This document shows, piece by piece, positions 10,120 to 21,474 of a stretch of DNA of 64,000 nucleotides. The stretch comes from Triticum aestivum. Its lineage: Eukaryota; Streptophyta; Magnoliopsida; Poales; Poaceae. The number at the start of each line of letters is the position of its first letter. The first letter of the stretch is position 1. The stretch covers positions 272,657,369-272,721,368 of the forward strand of contig NC_057807.1 of the NCBI RefSeq assembly GCF_018294505.1. Direction: 5' to 3'. The translations under genes and the position numbers were made by a program. Below the pieces are notes generated by a model. That model ran no database searches and was not told the DNA's origin. It saw only the letters and a list, made by a program, of their open reading frames with translations.

Positions 10120-10590
10120 GATTGACACTAATGGTGCACCAGACAAGGGGTGCGCCATTAGTATATACTAATGGCGCACCACCTTCTGACACGCCATTAG
10201 AGTTGAAACTACTAATGGCGCACCTGGCCCAAGGTGCGCCATTAGTATCCAATTTTTTTTGAACTAGTGCGCCTGTCCAAACATACTAATGGCGCATCCA
10301 GACACAGTGCGTCATTACTAGTTGTAACTAGTAATGGCGCACCCGTCGGAAAGTGCGCCACTAATGTTGTTTTTTATTATATTTTTTATTCCTTTTTTTG
10401 CAATACTACTAATGGCGCACTGTTCAACCGTGCGCCATTACTAGTTTAAACTAGTAATGGCGCACTGTAGAACAGTGCGCCATTAGTATGTTTTTTTTGC
10501 AAAACTACTAATGGCGCACCGCCAGAAGGTGCGCCATTAGTAACCTGGATTACTAATGGCGCATTTAGTGCTGGTGCGCCATTAGTAAGT
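10120..10590. repeat. Left subterminal palindromic repeats of CACTA
   Basis: About a dozen alternating copies of ACTAATGGCGCAC and its complement GTGCGCCATTAGT form a chain of short inverted repeats with variable spacers. The right end holds the same motif. These are expected binding sites for the element's TnpA-like protein; the chain can fold into many hairpins. Confidence 0.9.
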
Positions 10591-11067
10591 GGGCAGCAAC
10601 AAGATATTTTGGACAGCCTCTCCTACCCACACTCACTTTCTCCCCACTTCATTCTCTCCACCTCCTCCTTGTCTCGGGTGCCTCCTCTTTTTCACCTCAT
10701 TTCCACCATAGATTCATTCAAATTAAGTGGTTAAATTACCTTGTTTTGATAGGTAAGTAAGGGGGGAAGCTATATTTATGTTGTTCTCCCTACAACAATG
10801 TGCACATGCACTTTTTATGGCCTAGCTAGATCTATGTATGTTCGTGGTGTTGCATATGTTTGTGGTGTTGCATATGTGTTTGTGTTTGGAGGTGTACCGG
10901 TATTTGAAATGCGATAGTTGCCGATATTTTGCCGGAATGTTGATTCATTTCCGTTTCGGCGAGAATTTTGGCATTAAGCATTCTTTTTTGGGCCTATTTT
11001 TAGGGAAAGTCATGCCAAATTTTTTCTTGGTTCTAAAATATCGTTTTGCTCTACCCCGCAGGTGACC
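10591..11067 (+). other. CACTA 5' leader and intron-like region
   Basis: No coding region is seen. It contains CT-rich sequence, a duplicated GTTCGTGGTGTTGCATATG at 10840-10875, and a CCCCGCAG acceptor-like site just before the transposase ATG, so it probably includes a 5' UTR intron. A segment near 10940-11010 (TTCCGTTTCGGCGAGAATTT) resembles 15470-15545 in the same element. Confidence 0.45.
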
Positions 11068-13891
11068 ATGGTCCGCACGATGACCGAAGGCATCGTGAAT
11101 AGGTTTTTGAGGTCCGCAAAGGCCGAGATGCTTCAAAAGAACGAGACGGAGATAAGATGTCCGTGTCGAAGATGCAAGCTGAAGAGCCTTATTGCGGACC
11201 CGGATTCCGGGCAGGTGCGGGACCACCTGCTCTTGCGTGGTTTCATGGATCCCCAGGAGATGACCACCGCGGCTCGGGCGGGCGAGAAGACGAAGAATCC
11301 CCAGGAGATGATCACGACGGTGATGCTGTACACAGTCATCATGTAGAAGATGCAGGACATGATGATGAGGAAGATGTCGGAGCAGACGATGAGCATGATC
11401 ATGAAGATGATGATGCCGGCGGAGCAGACGACGCTGTACCATCGATGGGCTGGGTGCAGGACCCTCATATTCAAGAGCTGCTTCTCAAGCAGACGGATAA
11501 CGCAAGAGCTGCCGCCCGAGAGAAAGCCAAGATGGATCAACTTGAGTTAGACGCGGTTACTCAATTGTATGAAGGATGCAGGCCCGAGGATACCCGCCTG
11601 AAAGTAACGCTCATGGCTCTGGAGATGAAGGTAAAACACAAAATGACCGACGCATATTTCGACGAGAACATGTCATTCTGGCACAAACGTCTTCACAAGG
11701 GGAACAAGTGCCCGACCAGTTTGGAGGAGGCGAAGAAAATCGTGTGTCCTCTGGATTTACCGCACGTGAAATACCATGTGTGCATGAACAATTGCATCAT
11801 TTATCGGGACAAGCACGCGGAGTCTACCATATGTTCGGTGTGCGGCGTCACTCGATACAAGAAGAGGAAGAAAGCTCCTCGAAAAGTGGTGTGGTACTTT
11901 CCGATCAATCCTCGTCTGCAGCGGTATTTCGCGGACCCTAAGGTAGCAAAGCTCCTGCGTTGGCACGCGGATAGGGAGGAGAAGAAGCAAGAAGATGACA
12001 CAAATGATCCGGAGATAGATAAAAAAGACAAGATGCTGAGTCACCCTAAGGATGCGAGCCAGTGGCAAGCGTTGAACTTTAAAGACTCGGAATTTGGGAA
12101 CGATCCAAGGAACATCGTGCTGGGCACGAGCACCGATGGAGTCAATCCGTTTGGCAGCCAGAGAAGCACACATAGCACCTGGCCTGTGTTTGTGTGGATG
12201 TACAACCTTCCCCCCTGGTTGTGCATGAAGAGGAAGTACATTCACATGAGTATGCTAATTGAAGGGCAGAAACAACCAGGTCGACATCAATCTGTATCTG
12301 GGGCTGCTGAAAGAGGAGCTTGACACGCTGTGGAAAACGCCAACCAATACGTGGGACGCCGCAGAGAAAGAATATTTCCCTATGAGAGCCGCACTGCTCA
12401 CGACGGTGCACGACTATCTCGGTTATGGATATCTCGCGGGGCAGGTAGTCCACGGATTTTCTGGATGCGTAAGGTGCATGGATGACACAACGTATTGCCA
12501 GCTAGATAGAGATCCCGGGTCTTCGAAAACTGTGTTCATGGGACATCGAAGGTGGCTTCGCGACGATGACCCATGGAGGAAACGCAAGGATCTGTTCGAT
12601 GGTGAAACCGAACCCCGAAAACGCCCGTGTATGAGGAGCGGCGAGGAAATAGACAAGCTGTTGAAAAATTGGAAAGACTGCCCACTGCCGGGAAAGAAGC
12701 AAAAGGCGCCAGAGCCGGGAAAGAAGCGAAAGGCGCCAGAGCCGCTGCTGAAGGTATGGAAAACGAGGTCTGTTTTCTGGGACTTGCCGTACTGGAAGAT
12801 CCACCGTGTGCCTCACAGCCTTGATGTCATGCATATCACGAAGAACGTGTGCGAGAGTCTGCTTGGTACCCTGCTCAACATGCAAGAGAGGACCAAAGAT
12901 GGGCCGAAAGCAAGGGCAGACTTGAAATCAATGGGCATTAGGCAGGAGCTTCACGCTAATGATGATGATGATGATGATGATGATGAGGCGAAGCAGGACA
13001 CAAAAAGTCGTCGCAAAAGGCAAAAAGGCCAAGAAGACCGGAAATGACTACCCTCCCGCGTGCTTCACTCTAAGTCAGGAGGAGATCGAGCAGTTTTTCA
13101 CCTGCTTCCTAGGAGTAAAACTTCCTTACGGTTACGCGGGGAAGATAAGCAGATACCTAGACCCAGCGAAGCAGAAGTTCAGCAGGATGAAGTCTCACGA
13201 CTGTCATGTGCTGATGACGCAGATACTTCCAGTTGCAATCCGTGGGATCATGGACGCGCACGTCGGTGAAATGATATTTGGCCTATGCAACTTTTTCGAC
13301 GTCATCTCTTGGAAGTCGATTGGCGTGAGGCAACTCAGAAGGCTACAGGAAGAGATCGTGCTGATACTATGCGAGCTTGAAATGTACTTCCCGCCTGCAT
13401 TCTTCGACGTTATGGTGCATCTGCTGGTCCATATCATGGAGGATATCATCCAACTCGGGCCGACGTTCCTGCACAGCATGATGCCGTTCGAAAGGATGAA
13501 TGGTGTCATCAAAGGATACGTTCGGAACATGTCACGTCCAGAGGGAAGTATAGCCAGGGGCTTTCTGACCGAAGTGTGCATCTCCTACTGCACGAATTAT
13601 CTAGGCATCGAGAACCCCGTTGGTCTGCCCGTCAACAGGCACCTCGGCAGGCTCGCTGGATGGGGTCACCGCGAGGGTCGCCGCGAAATGCATGTCGACT
13701 TCGAGGGTCGACTCGCCGACTTTGAAAGAGCAAACCTAGTCGCGCTACAACACATAGACGTGGTCGATCCTTGGGTGGTAGAGCACAAAACCTTTATTGA
13801 GAAGACGTACAATGATCGAGGCCAACAGAGGACGGACGGAGATATACTCAAAGAGCACAACTCATGTTTCACGCATTGGTTCAAGCAGAAG
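11068..13891 (+). pseudogene. CACTA transposase, Tnp2 family (Transposase-associated, Transposase_21 and DUF4218 regions)
   Basis: From the ATG at 11068 the N-terminus has the cysteine motif CPCRRC followed by VRDHLLLRGF, the transposase-associated domain. The central Transposase_21 region includes YHVCMNNCIIYR, CSVCGVTRYKKR, WYFPINPRLQRYF and SVFWDLPYWKIHRVPHSLDV. The C-terminal DUF4218 region has FFDVMVHLLVHIMEDI and FERMNGVIKGYVRN. This protein would cut and join the CACTA ends. The frame shifts at least three times: near 11240-11290, near 12260-12300 and near 12960-13025 beside a (GAT)n run. Homology ends at FTHWFKQK (13891), where unrelated GC-rich sequence replaces the usual C-terminus. 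It is non-functional as it stands. Confidence 0.85.
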
Positions 13892-15500
13892 CCGTCCCTG
13901 TTCATCGGCCGCGCCTGCGCCGCCCGCTCGCCGGTCGTCGCCCGCCCTGGCCGGAGCCGTCCCATCCCCATCTGGGCGCGCCCTGCTGTGCCTGACGCCG
14001 TCCGCGCCCGCCGCTGCCTGGCGCGGCTGTCCCCGAGCTCGGCCATGTTGGCGCCGTGATGCGCGTGCGTTTGCTCGGCTGCTACTTTGCAGTTGCTGAT
14101 GCACTGCCGCTGCTCGTCCTGCTGCTTGTTGCTTAGCTGCTGCTCCGCTACTAACTGCTACTGCTGCTGCCGAGCCATGCTGTTGCCTTGTTGCTACTAC
14201 TGTTTCTTGCTACTACTGCCGCTGCATAGCTACTGCCGTCGCTGCTGTTTCCTTAACTGCTGCCGCTGCTGTTGCCGCTGCTGTTTGCTGGTCGCTCTGG
14301 CTCGTAGCTGCAAGGTTGTTTGCTGAAGAAACAACTGACGAAACTGAACCGTGAAGAAACCCACGAGACTACCAGAGAGCTTGCCCCGTCCAAGCTTGGT
14401 TATGTGCTATGTGTGCGTTTGTGTGCACACCCGTGAGGCTGGCCGTGCAACCAGGACGGCCCTTGTTGATTAGAGCTAGGTGGTGCTAAATTAGTCTGGT
14501 AACAGATGACGTTTGGTCCCCCATTAATTAGGTTTGTTTTATTTATATGTTTATAGGTATAGCATATGACATGTGGACCCACATGCACTGTTCACTTTTT
14601 GACCCATTCAACTTTGACTTGTTGAGTCACTGATAATCTGGTGTATTAGTTGGATGGATCCCTTGCAATGTAGTGTCTCTATTTTCGGATTGATGTACGT
14701 AGGTGACAGATACATCAGTAGCAGCAATGTAGGGAGATGTAGGTGCATCACATTGACATGGGCTAAGAACATTAATCAGGATATGTAGTAGCTCATGTGC
14801 TTAATAACCTCCATCGTTAGAGGGTTAGTAGGGGTATATCATGAACATTTACCTATCCCAGGTTGGTTGATCAAAGTTATGATCTGACAAAAGCCAAGTA
14901 GTGCACTTGCACACAACTTGGTTGTAATTCCTATCGATGAGTTACTTGATTGTTTTGATATGGTCTAATTTTGCATGCATGGTTTTGGAAAAACCGTGTT
15001 GCCAAACTAGGCCTTAGCAGTTAAGTCTTAACGTGGTTTGCATTCATTTGCAATTACACTTGTTTTTGCCTCCACTTGATGGAGCCGACAGCTTCCGTTT
15101 ACCTGAAACGAGTCTTCTTGTTTTGCGGTGCTCATTTTTTTCTAAGTGCACTGCAGTACTTGTTCCTTTGTGCACCATAAGTAAAACTAGCTATTTTTAT
15201 GAAAATGTATCATGTCACTGTCCGTGACTCTCTCTTTTTAAGTCCACATTCTGTTGGTGGCTCGGTTAACTCCTAGGGTTTTAGCAGTTATGTATAAAAA
15301 ACATTCTGATCCAGTATTGCTTGTAGTGGTTTGTCCAAAATGTTGAATGATACTGCTTGGAGATGCATATATTGTTTCACCTCTTCACATGCCAATGTAT
15401 TTTCCATGTTGTGATGAAGGCCTTTTTTGCCTTGTCCACCCGAGAGGCCCTTGAGTTTGCTGGAATGTCGATTAACTTCCGTTCCAGCAAATTCGGGTAC
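13892..15500 (+). other. Replacement segment of unknown origin inside CACTA
   Basis: This stretch replaces the expected end of the transposase gene. It opens GC-rich (13900-14070), passes through a CTG/TGC-rich stretch (14085-14315), then becomes AT-rich and non-coding. No domain is recognisable in any frame. It may be captured host sequence or filler DNA. Confidence 0.5.
14085..14315 (+). repeat. Imperfect CTG/TGC trinucleotide-rich tract
   Basis: The stretch is dominated by GCTGCTRCT, TGCCGCTGCT and similar triplets with frequent interruptions. Short open frames across it (14087-14326) encode only Cys/Leu-rich low-complexity sequence. Confidence 0.65.
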
Positions 15501-15501
15501 T

Positions 15502-15583
15502 CCATATGTCCTATTTTCAGCAAAGGTCATGCTGAAAATTTCTGTGAATTTTAGCATGACTTTGCTAAAAATAGGACATATGG
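15502..15583. repeat. Hairpin-forming inverted repeat
   Basis: The arm 15502-15540 (CCATATGTCCTATTTT...) pairs with 15547-15583 (...AAAATAGGACATATGG) across a six-base loop, with only a few mismatches. It lies in the non-coding region ahead of the second CACTA gene. It is followed by two copies of GGGGTACTTGTGACTAATG (15583 and 15610). Confidence 0.8.
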
Positions 15584-15626
15584 GGTACTTGTGACTAATG
15601 CATGGGCCGGGGTACTTGTGACTAAT

Positions 15627-15723
15627 GATGAAAGCTTAGGCTTTTAGGGTGCCTCGGCATCGAAAAACCCTCAATGATAAAAGCTTAGCTTTTAGGATGC
15701 CTCGGTGTCGACAAACCCTAAAT
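15627..15723 (+). repeat. ~49-bp direct repeat upstream of the second CACTA gene
   Basis: Two adjacent units, 15627-15675 and 15676-15723, share AAGCTTAG, GCTTTTAGG, TGCCTCGG and the CCCT.AAT end, with a few differences. The position in the presumed 5' UTR suggests a leader repeat; no function is inferred. Confidence 0.65.
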
Positions 15724-15796
15724 GATGAGACCATGATCTTATTCCTTGACAATAACCAACTTTTTGACCAAACTTTGTTCCTATTTAGAGAGAAAC

Positions 15797-18700
15797 ATGG
15801 CCAACAACGATGAGGCTGGGTGTTCGGGCGGCAAGGCATTCTGGGAGCTGTCCCAGGAGATGGAGGAACAACCTCACTTGTATGAGGACGCTGCTTTCCC
15901 CACCGATCCTGAGACCACTGATGGTACCGCCGAGGATGACCCCACTGATGCCACCACTGATGGTGCCGCCGAGGATGCCACCACTGATGATGGCGGCGCA
16001 CGCACAGATGGCAGCCAACCGAAGAGGCAACGGAAGGACCGGCGCCCGACCGTGCTCCGCACCCTTAAGGAGGAACTTACTGAAGTGGACTCCGACGGGA
16101 ATCCAACGGCGCCCGAACGAATAGTCAAGGGGTACACGCTTCAGCTCGGGTGCATTCTCCGGAGCACCGTCTCGATCAACACCGAGAACCTGAGGCATCC
16201 TGACCGAGGGAATTTGCGCAACCTCCTCTTCATGAAGCTGCACGAACGATACAAGTTCCCCACTGATTTTGAAAACACAAGCCTCAAAGGGAATAAAGTG
16301 AACAATGCTGCCCTCACGAAGATGAGCAAGGCCCTGTCTACTTGGAAAAGCAATGTGAAGAGAATGATCGAGAAAGGTGAGAGTTATGAGAAGATCAAGG
16401 ACAAAAATCCTTCGATCACCGAAGATGACTACAACGACTTCAAGATCAATTGCTCGAGCACCGCAAACTCCCAATCAAGTCAGTGGGGGAAAGAAATGCG
16501 GGAGCTGAACTTAGGGGAACACAAACTCGGTCCCGGCGGTTACAGAGTGGCGGAGCCTATATGGGACAAGGAGGACGCGTAGCGTGCCGAGCAAGGCCTA
16601 CCGCCCCGCTTCGAGAAATACAGCGGTAACAAGTAGACCAGGAACTATGTCAGGGCCCGGTACAAGGAGGACCCGATAACAAAGGAGCTTACCACGGATC
16701 TGAAGACCAGGGCGCTTGAGCTTGTTCTGGTAAGGAATACACCCCCGCGTAATTAGCTCCATATGGTTGCATTCTAATTAATGAAGCCAAATTTCTAAAT
16801 GGTTCACATTCCTTCCGCAGGCGACTAAAAGCAGTATCGCAGGGTCGACTAAGAGCAACCCTTGGGACACCACTCTAAATAGGGCATTGAATGTAATGAA
16901 GAACAAGGATAAGCTCAGTAAGCCGACGTCAGCTGGTCGTGTGGCCGGCATAGGCTTGTCCACAAAATGGGGGTCATACTATACCGCTGGTGTGCGGAAG
17001 GAGAAAAAGACCAGCTCGGAAAGCCAGGCGCGCGAGGTTCAAGAACTCAAGGCACAGGTGGCGTGGATTCCGGAGATTGTCCAAGAGCAAGTGCAACAAC
17101 AACTCGGAGCGACGATCACCGCCATTGTGCCTACCTTGATCCAGGGGTTGAGTGCGTGGATTGCGGGCGGCCAACAGGGGCCGCCCCCGATTCCTAGCAT
17201 CACGGCCAGTAACTCGCAGAATGCGATGGCGGGGCCATTGGTGTCTCCGGCTGAGGCGGCATTGGTGTCTCCGACGCCGGCACGGGAGCTCAATGCACCC
17301 GGGTGTATGCCGGCCGGCACCTCTGCAGCAAGAGGCCCCTCCGTCAACTGCACGCCCGCCGTTGGTGGTGCCTCGACATTATCCGAGCTCGACGCCATCA
17401 TCACGGTAACTAATTAAGCCTCTCTCGGTCGAGGACTTCATCTCCTTGCCTTTGACTGGGCATCCCTGACGCCCTACATGTTTTCGCAGGGCGCCGCCGA
17501 CGTTCCGTGCACTCTCCTGCACTTCGTGAGCAACGAGTTGGTCGATGTCGCCAAGGGCAAAATCATTCAACCGGGCAACCCCTTGTTCCACGGTACCCAG
17601 ATGCCACCCAACTTGTTTAGGGTTGAACTGGTTCGGGTGTTGCCAGGCTGCGACGAGTTGTTACCTCCGATTCGACCCGTCGAGGCCGACGATGATGATG
17701 TGATGACCCTCAGCGCCTGCCTAAGCTGGCCCCTGCTTTGGCCGAAGAGCCAGATTCGTTTGGGGGCGGGGGACACCACCCCAAAGACAACACCGCCAGT
17801 CGTGCCGGCCCCATGGCAAGACCGCCGCAACGGTGCCGGACATCCCTATGCCACTGGATCCAAACATGCATATGGCACAGGATCAGAACGACGACGACGA
17901 CGATACATTTGGCAACGTCGATCAGTACTTTGTCGAACATAGGTACGATGGCGACTTCATGGGGGCTCCTTCTCAAGAACCCAACCCAACAAAAGACGTG
18001 TGCGATCTAGCTGGTACCACGGAGAAGCCAAGTTGCAACAGGCATCGTCTGCCGTTCAGCTCTCAGGAGACGCCTCCAGCTCCCGACTTCACCGAGCCTC
18101 AGATAGGCGAGGTGCGAAATATTATCAGCCCAAACACACTCAAGAAGGCGGTCTGTGAGCAGAACTTGGTCCCATTACAGGAGAAGAAGAAGGCACGCAA
18201 AAGAAAGACTAACAAGGGTGCGAGCCAGCCAGCACCGAGTACGATCCGTGCTCAGGTCGGGCCACCTTCACCTGAGGATATCTCGAGGAGGGTGCATGTG
18301 GCGGGTAGGGCAATGCTACCGACAAATATGCTCAATGCTGCAACTGGTGCTATGCGGAGTCTGCATGACAGTATTCTTTCTTTGGAGAAGCGGCGTCTCA
18401 GAGAGAAGGATGTGGCATACCCGGTTTTCACGGCCAAGGTGCCAGAGGGCAAGAGCTTTGTGGATAACTCCATCGGGCGTACGATCGTCCTGCGGTTTGA
18501 TGACATCCACGCTATGATGAACCTTCATCCGCTGCACTACACCTTCGTTCGGCTATTTTCGCTGAGTATGGAGATGCGGATCATTCGCAACAAGACCCCG
18601 GACATCGTGATAGTCGAACCCTTCTACATGCGTGCCAAGATCTTGGGCAGCGCTGGGGACCGGCAAGTCACGAGTTCTTACCTCGAAGGCGTCATTCTGG

Positions 18701-19386
18701 CAAACCAAGATAAGGATAACTTCCTCGTGCCTTACTTTCCTGAGTAAGTCCTCCCCTCAACCGGCCCGTAACATATGAATTCTTAGATTTCGATCGTTTT
18801 TCTTTTAACATTCCGTGTTTTCTGCAGTGACACACATTGCACGCTCATCCTCCTAAGCCCCAAATATTCCATGGCCACGTATTTCGACCCGGACCGTCAG
18901 TCGAACGTAGACTACACAAATGTCAAGAAGGTTCTTGATGATGTTCTCCCCGGCTACACCAAATCTGGAGGCACCTTCACCAGGCCTATTCATAAGTACG
19001 GCAAGCACGTGTTCTCCCATAATACGACGTTCTGCTGCGTCAAGCAGCCGCCTGGCGGTCAGAAGGGTGCCTACTACGCCATCCATCACATGCAGGCGAT
19101 CGTATGGGACCATCATCAACTTCTGCTACCGAGTAAACTCAAAGATTGGGCCGCGAGCGTGTCGACAATCCAGGACGCGGACATCAGACAAGAATTCTTT
19201 CGCATCCAGTCGGAGTTTGCGGAAATCATCCATCAAGATGTCCTTCGTACCTCGGGGCAGTTCTACCTCAGAAATCAACCGTCCAATAGTGACATCGACA
19301 CAATGCTACAAATGCAGGCTGACAACGCCCGTTCTTTCATGACTCCCACGATAGACGGCGGCTTCATCCATGCTCCGGTCCCTTGA
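15797..19386 (+). pseudogene. CACTA second gene: Transposase_24-type protein with DUF8039-like and degenerate ULP1-like regions
   Basis: The ATG at 15797 (MANNDEAG) opens an acidic N-terminus, then a Transposase_24-like part (TVLRTLKEEL, LHERYKFPTD, ALSTWKSNVKRMI). Introns with GT-AG borders are read at 16730-16820, 17406-17489 and 18744-18827. The middle has a helical EVQELKAQVAWIPEIVQEQV segment and a DUF8039-like part (PCTLLHFVSNELVDVAKG). The end is ULP1-protease-like: HCTLILLSP...ATYFDPD gives the His and Asp region, but the place of the catalytic Cys (usually CGYY) reads GAYY. TAG stops at about 16580 and 16635 and a frameshift between about 17740 and 17830 disable it. Such proteins bind subterminal repeats in related elements; the protease role would be lost here. 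Confidence 0.75.
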
Positions 19387-19624
19387 GTCAAGTCGAAAGC
19401 AGTGACGCTGTGTCTAGTTCTGAAACATCGATTGGCTCATGTTGTAATTAAACTTTAATGAACTTGTAGTATGTCTCTTTGGTTTCGAGAGTCGTTCAAC
19501 TTAGATGTAATCGATGCTATTAATGTCTTGCTTTTCTCTTCCGATCGTTCTGTTGCATACTTATATATTGCTTATGTATTGTCTGTGAATTGGTACTAAC
19601 GTTTCGTTTGGCTAGTGCATAGCG

Positions 19625-19877
19625 ATGCCGTCGTATGTCGTGTAGAAGGGTAAGTTTCCCGGAGTCTACGACGACTGGGAGGAGTGTCAGAGATAGGTTC
19701 ACCGATTCAGCGGTAACAGTTACAAAGGGTACACCACTAGGACCGAGGCTGAATCTAGATACGCTGTATCTAGCGGGAGAGAGGAGGGAGCGTTGGAGGA
19801 ACCGGATGAAGACGAGTTTCATCGTGATGATGCTCATCGTGATGACCGCAACTCTCTTCTATGTGATGGTAGTTTAG
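19625..19877 (+). pseudogene. Small CACTA ORF: viroplasmin / RNase H1 N-terminal-like domain with C-terminal membrane segment
   Basis: From the ATG at 19625 the frame reads MPSYVV, then after a TAG GKFPGVYDDWEECQR, then after a second TAG VHRFSGNSYKGYTTR. This order (YVV.KG..PGVY..W.EC...V..F....YKGY.T..EA) is the hybrid-binding domain shared by eukaryotic RNase H1 N-termini and caulimovirus viroplasmin. After a frameshift near 19755 the last part reads GERRERWRNRM followed by about 20 hydrophobic residues (FIVMMLIVMTATLFYVMVV) to the TAG at 19877, a likely single membrane anchor. A domain that binds RNA/DNA hybrids joined to a membrane tail is unusual for a DNA transposon. Two stops and a frameshift make it a pseudogene here. 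Confidence 0.6.
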
Positions 19878-20154
19878 ATGATCGATATCGACTTGTAATG
19901 TGAAGACAAACTCGCTACTCGCGGTCTCGAGACTTGTAATATAATGTTCTATCTTTGTTCGGTCTTTTCAATTCAGAGACTAATATGATGAATTGTATTC
20001 ATAGACTAATATGATGAATTGTATTCAGAGACTAATCTTCTATTGTATTCGATGAATCTGTTGTTGATGTGTGCTGTATATATTTTGTCCAATTATACAT
20101 TTTGTAACCTGTGCAAAAAACAGAAAATAAAAAAACAAAAAAAACCTAATATTC
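19878..20154 (+). other. CACTA 3' non-coding region with 26-bp tandem repeat
   Basis: AT-rich sequence with no gene. A 26-base unit (GACTAATATGATGAATTG core) occurs at 19975-20000 and 20001-20026, with a third partial copy. Confidence 0.6.
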
Positions 20155-20505
20155 ATACTAATGGCGCATCACATCACAGTGCGCCATTAGTATGCCAAAG
20201 GATACTAATGGCACATCATTAAACAGTGCACCATTAGTATGCCGAAGTTACTAATGGCGCATCTTGCTGTTGTGCGCCATTAGTATGCCAAAGCACCTGG
20301 GTATACATGGCCCCCCTGGGAGGCATACTAATGGCGCACTGTTGTATATACTAATGGCGCATCCAGTGGTGCACCATTAGTATACCAGATACTAATGGCG
20401 CACCAGTGGTGCGCCATTAGTAAAATATACTAATGGCATGGCACTAATGGCGCACCACTAATGCGCCATTAATGGCCAAATTAGGTGCGCCATTAGTAGG
20501 CCTTT
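20155..20505. repeat. Right subterminal palindromic repeats of CACTA
   Basis: Repeated TACTAATGGCGCA and TGCGCCATTAGTA motifs in both orientations mirror the left end, including imperfect copies such as TACTAATGGCACATC. They lead into the terminal GGCCTTTTCCTAGTAGTG. Confidence 0.9.
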
Positions 20506-20519
20506 TCCTAGTAGTGATT

Positions 20520-21474
20520 GCGAAGGGATTTCGGAAGCAGTGGCTTCTGATGGACGCCCGCGCGTTCAGCCCCCTGCTCATGATTCCCGGGTTGCCGGCT
20601 TTGCCAAGCTCTGGCTGGTGCCATGTGAAGCTCACTGACCGGCGTCTTGCTTTTGTCTGGAAGAGGTTGGCGAGACTCCAGGAACTGGGGGTGATGGCGC
20701 CAATGGTGGTGAAGGAATTGGTGAAGCAGCGCCTTGCTCCCCTCTAGCACCATTCCCGCCCGACGTGGGCCTTCACCGGCGCCGAGGATCCGATGAGGCT
20801 GCAGAAGCCGCCGCTTGCCGCCGATACCTTGAGCGTGCTGCTCAAGCTCCTGACCGGCGAGCCTGAGCCTGATGACCTCCCAGGGGGTGGCTGCCTCCTT
20901 TATCTATGCTCAAACAAGGAGGCCTTCGCGGGTCAGATGCCCCTGTTTGATGAGTGGGGTTGCTTCCTGAGGGCATTGAGGGGCCCCGTGAGAATCCAGT
21001 CTTCGTGGCTCCTCTCCTGCTCGATCCTTCTGCACGCGCCCCAAGTGTGAAGGAAGGGGGACGTGCGCCTCCGTCAGCCGTCGAGAACTCCTCCGGAGGC
21101 TCAGCCTCACTAGAGGCTTAGGAGCCTCAGGCTTTTGGGGTTCCGGCAGGGGCTGCTGCAGAGCCTGCGCTTCACCAAGCTCCGAAGGCAAAAGCCTCTG
21201 ACGTCCGCGACGGTGGCTCCAGAGCTGCTGCTGGCAACGAGGAGCCCACTAACGGCCCTAGAGCTATGAGCCAGGACGCCACGCCGGGCGCCCCTGCCCT
21301 CTGGACCCCTGCCCCAGGTATCACGTCGGACGCTCCCCCTCCTGAGGATCGCCCGTCGGGACCAGGTCGGCGCCGCCCGTGCCTTGAGTCGCTCCTAAAG
21401 AGGAAGAGGTCCCCGTGCCGCGACGATGGCACCCGCCGGCCGCTGAGGCCAAGGAGATATGTGGCCGCCGACGA
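20520..21474 (+). pseudogene. LARD gag-like protein, segment 2
   Basis: The frame interrupted by the CACTA continues here with AKGFRKQW, then WCHVKLTDRR and FVWKRLARLQELGVM, still in the Transposase_28-type region, followed by low-complexity Pro/Ala/Glu-rich sequence. Stops occur at 20746, 21050 and about 21120. At 21474 the coding sequence meets GTAAGT, and the reading frame resumes after a 62-base intron. Confidence 0.6.

Larger units (their letters stand above)
10093..20516 (+). mobile_element. Complete CACTA (DTC) transposon, 10,424 bp, TSD ATT
   Basis: It starts CACTACTAGAAAAAGGGC and ends GGCCTTTTCCTAGTAGTG, with ATT on both sides (10090-10092 and 20517-20519). Both ends carry arrays of ACTAATGGCGCAC palindromes. 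Inside, all on the plus strand, lie a Tnp2-type transposase, a Transposase_24-type protein with DUF8039-like and ULP1-like regions, and a small viroplasmin-like ORF. All three carry frameshifts or stops. Excising it restores the frame of the host gag-like gene. Confidence 0.95.

Noticed and set aside
9358..10158. 266-codon open frame on the minus strand
   Set aside because: It lies antisense to the LARD leader and gag-like frame, crosses the CACTA insertion boundary at 10093 and has no recognisable domain. GC-rich sequence produces such frames by chance.
10120..10590. CRISPR-like array of repeats and spacers
   Set aside because: The repeats are palindromic, unevenly spaced, inverted relative to each other and mirrored at the other transposon end; this is a CACTA subterminal array in a plant genome.
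15785..16474. 229-codon minus-strand frame
   Set aside because: It is antisense to the second CACTA gene, whose plus-strand frame has the recognisable domains and splice sites.
19625..19877. Integrated caulimovirus fragment
   Set aside because: The viroplasmin-like domain is also found in RNase H1, the ORF lies well inside the CACTA termini, and no movement, coat or polymerase sequence of a pararetrovirus is nearby.
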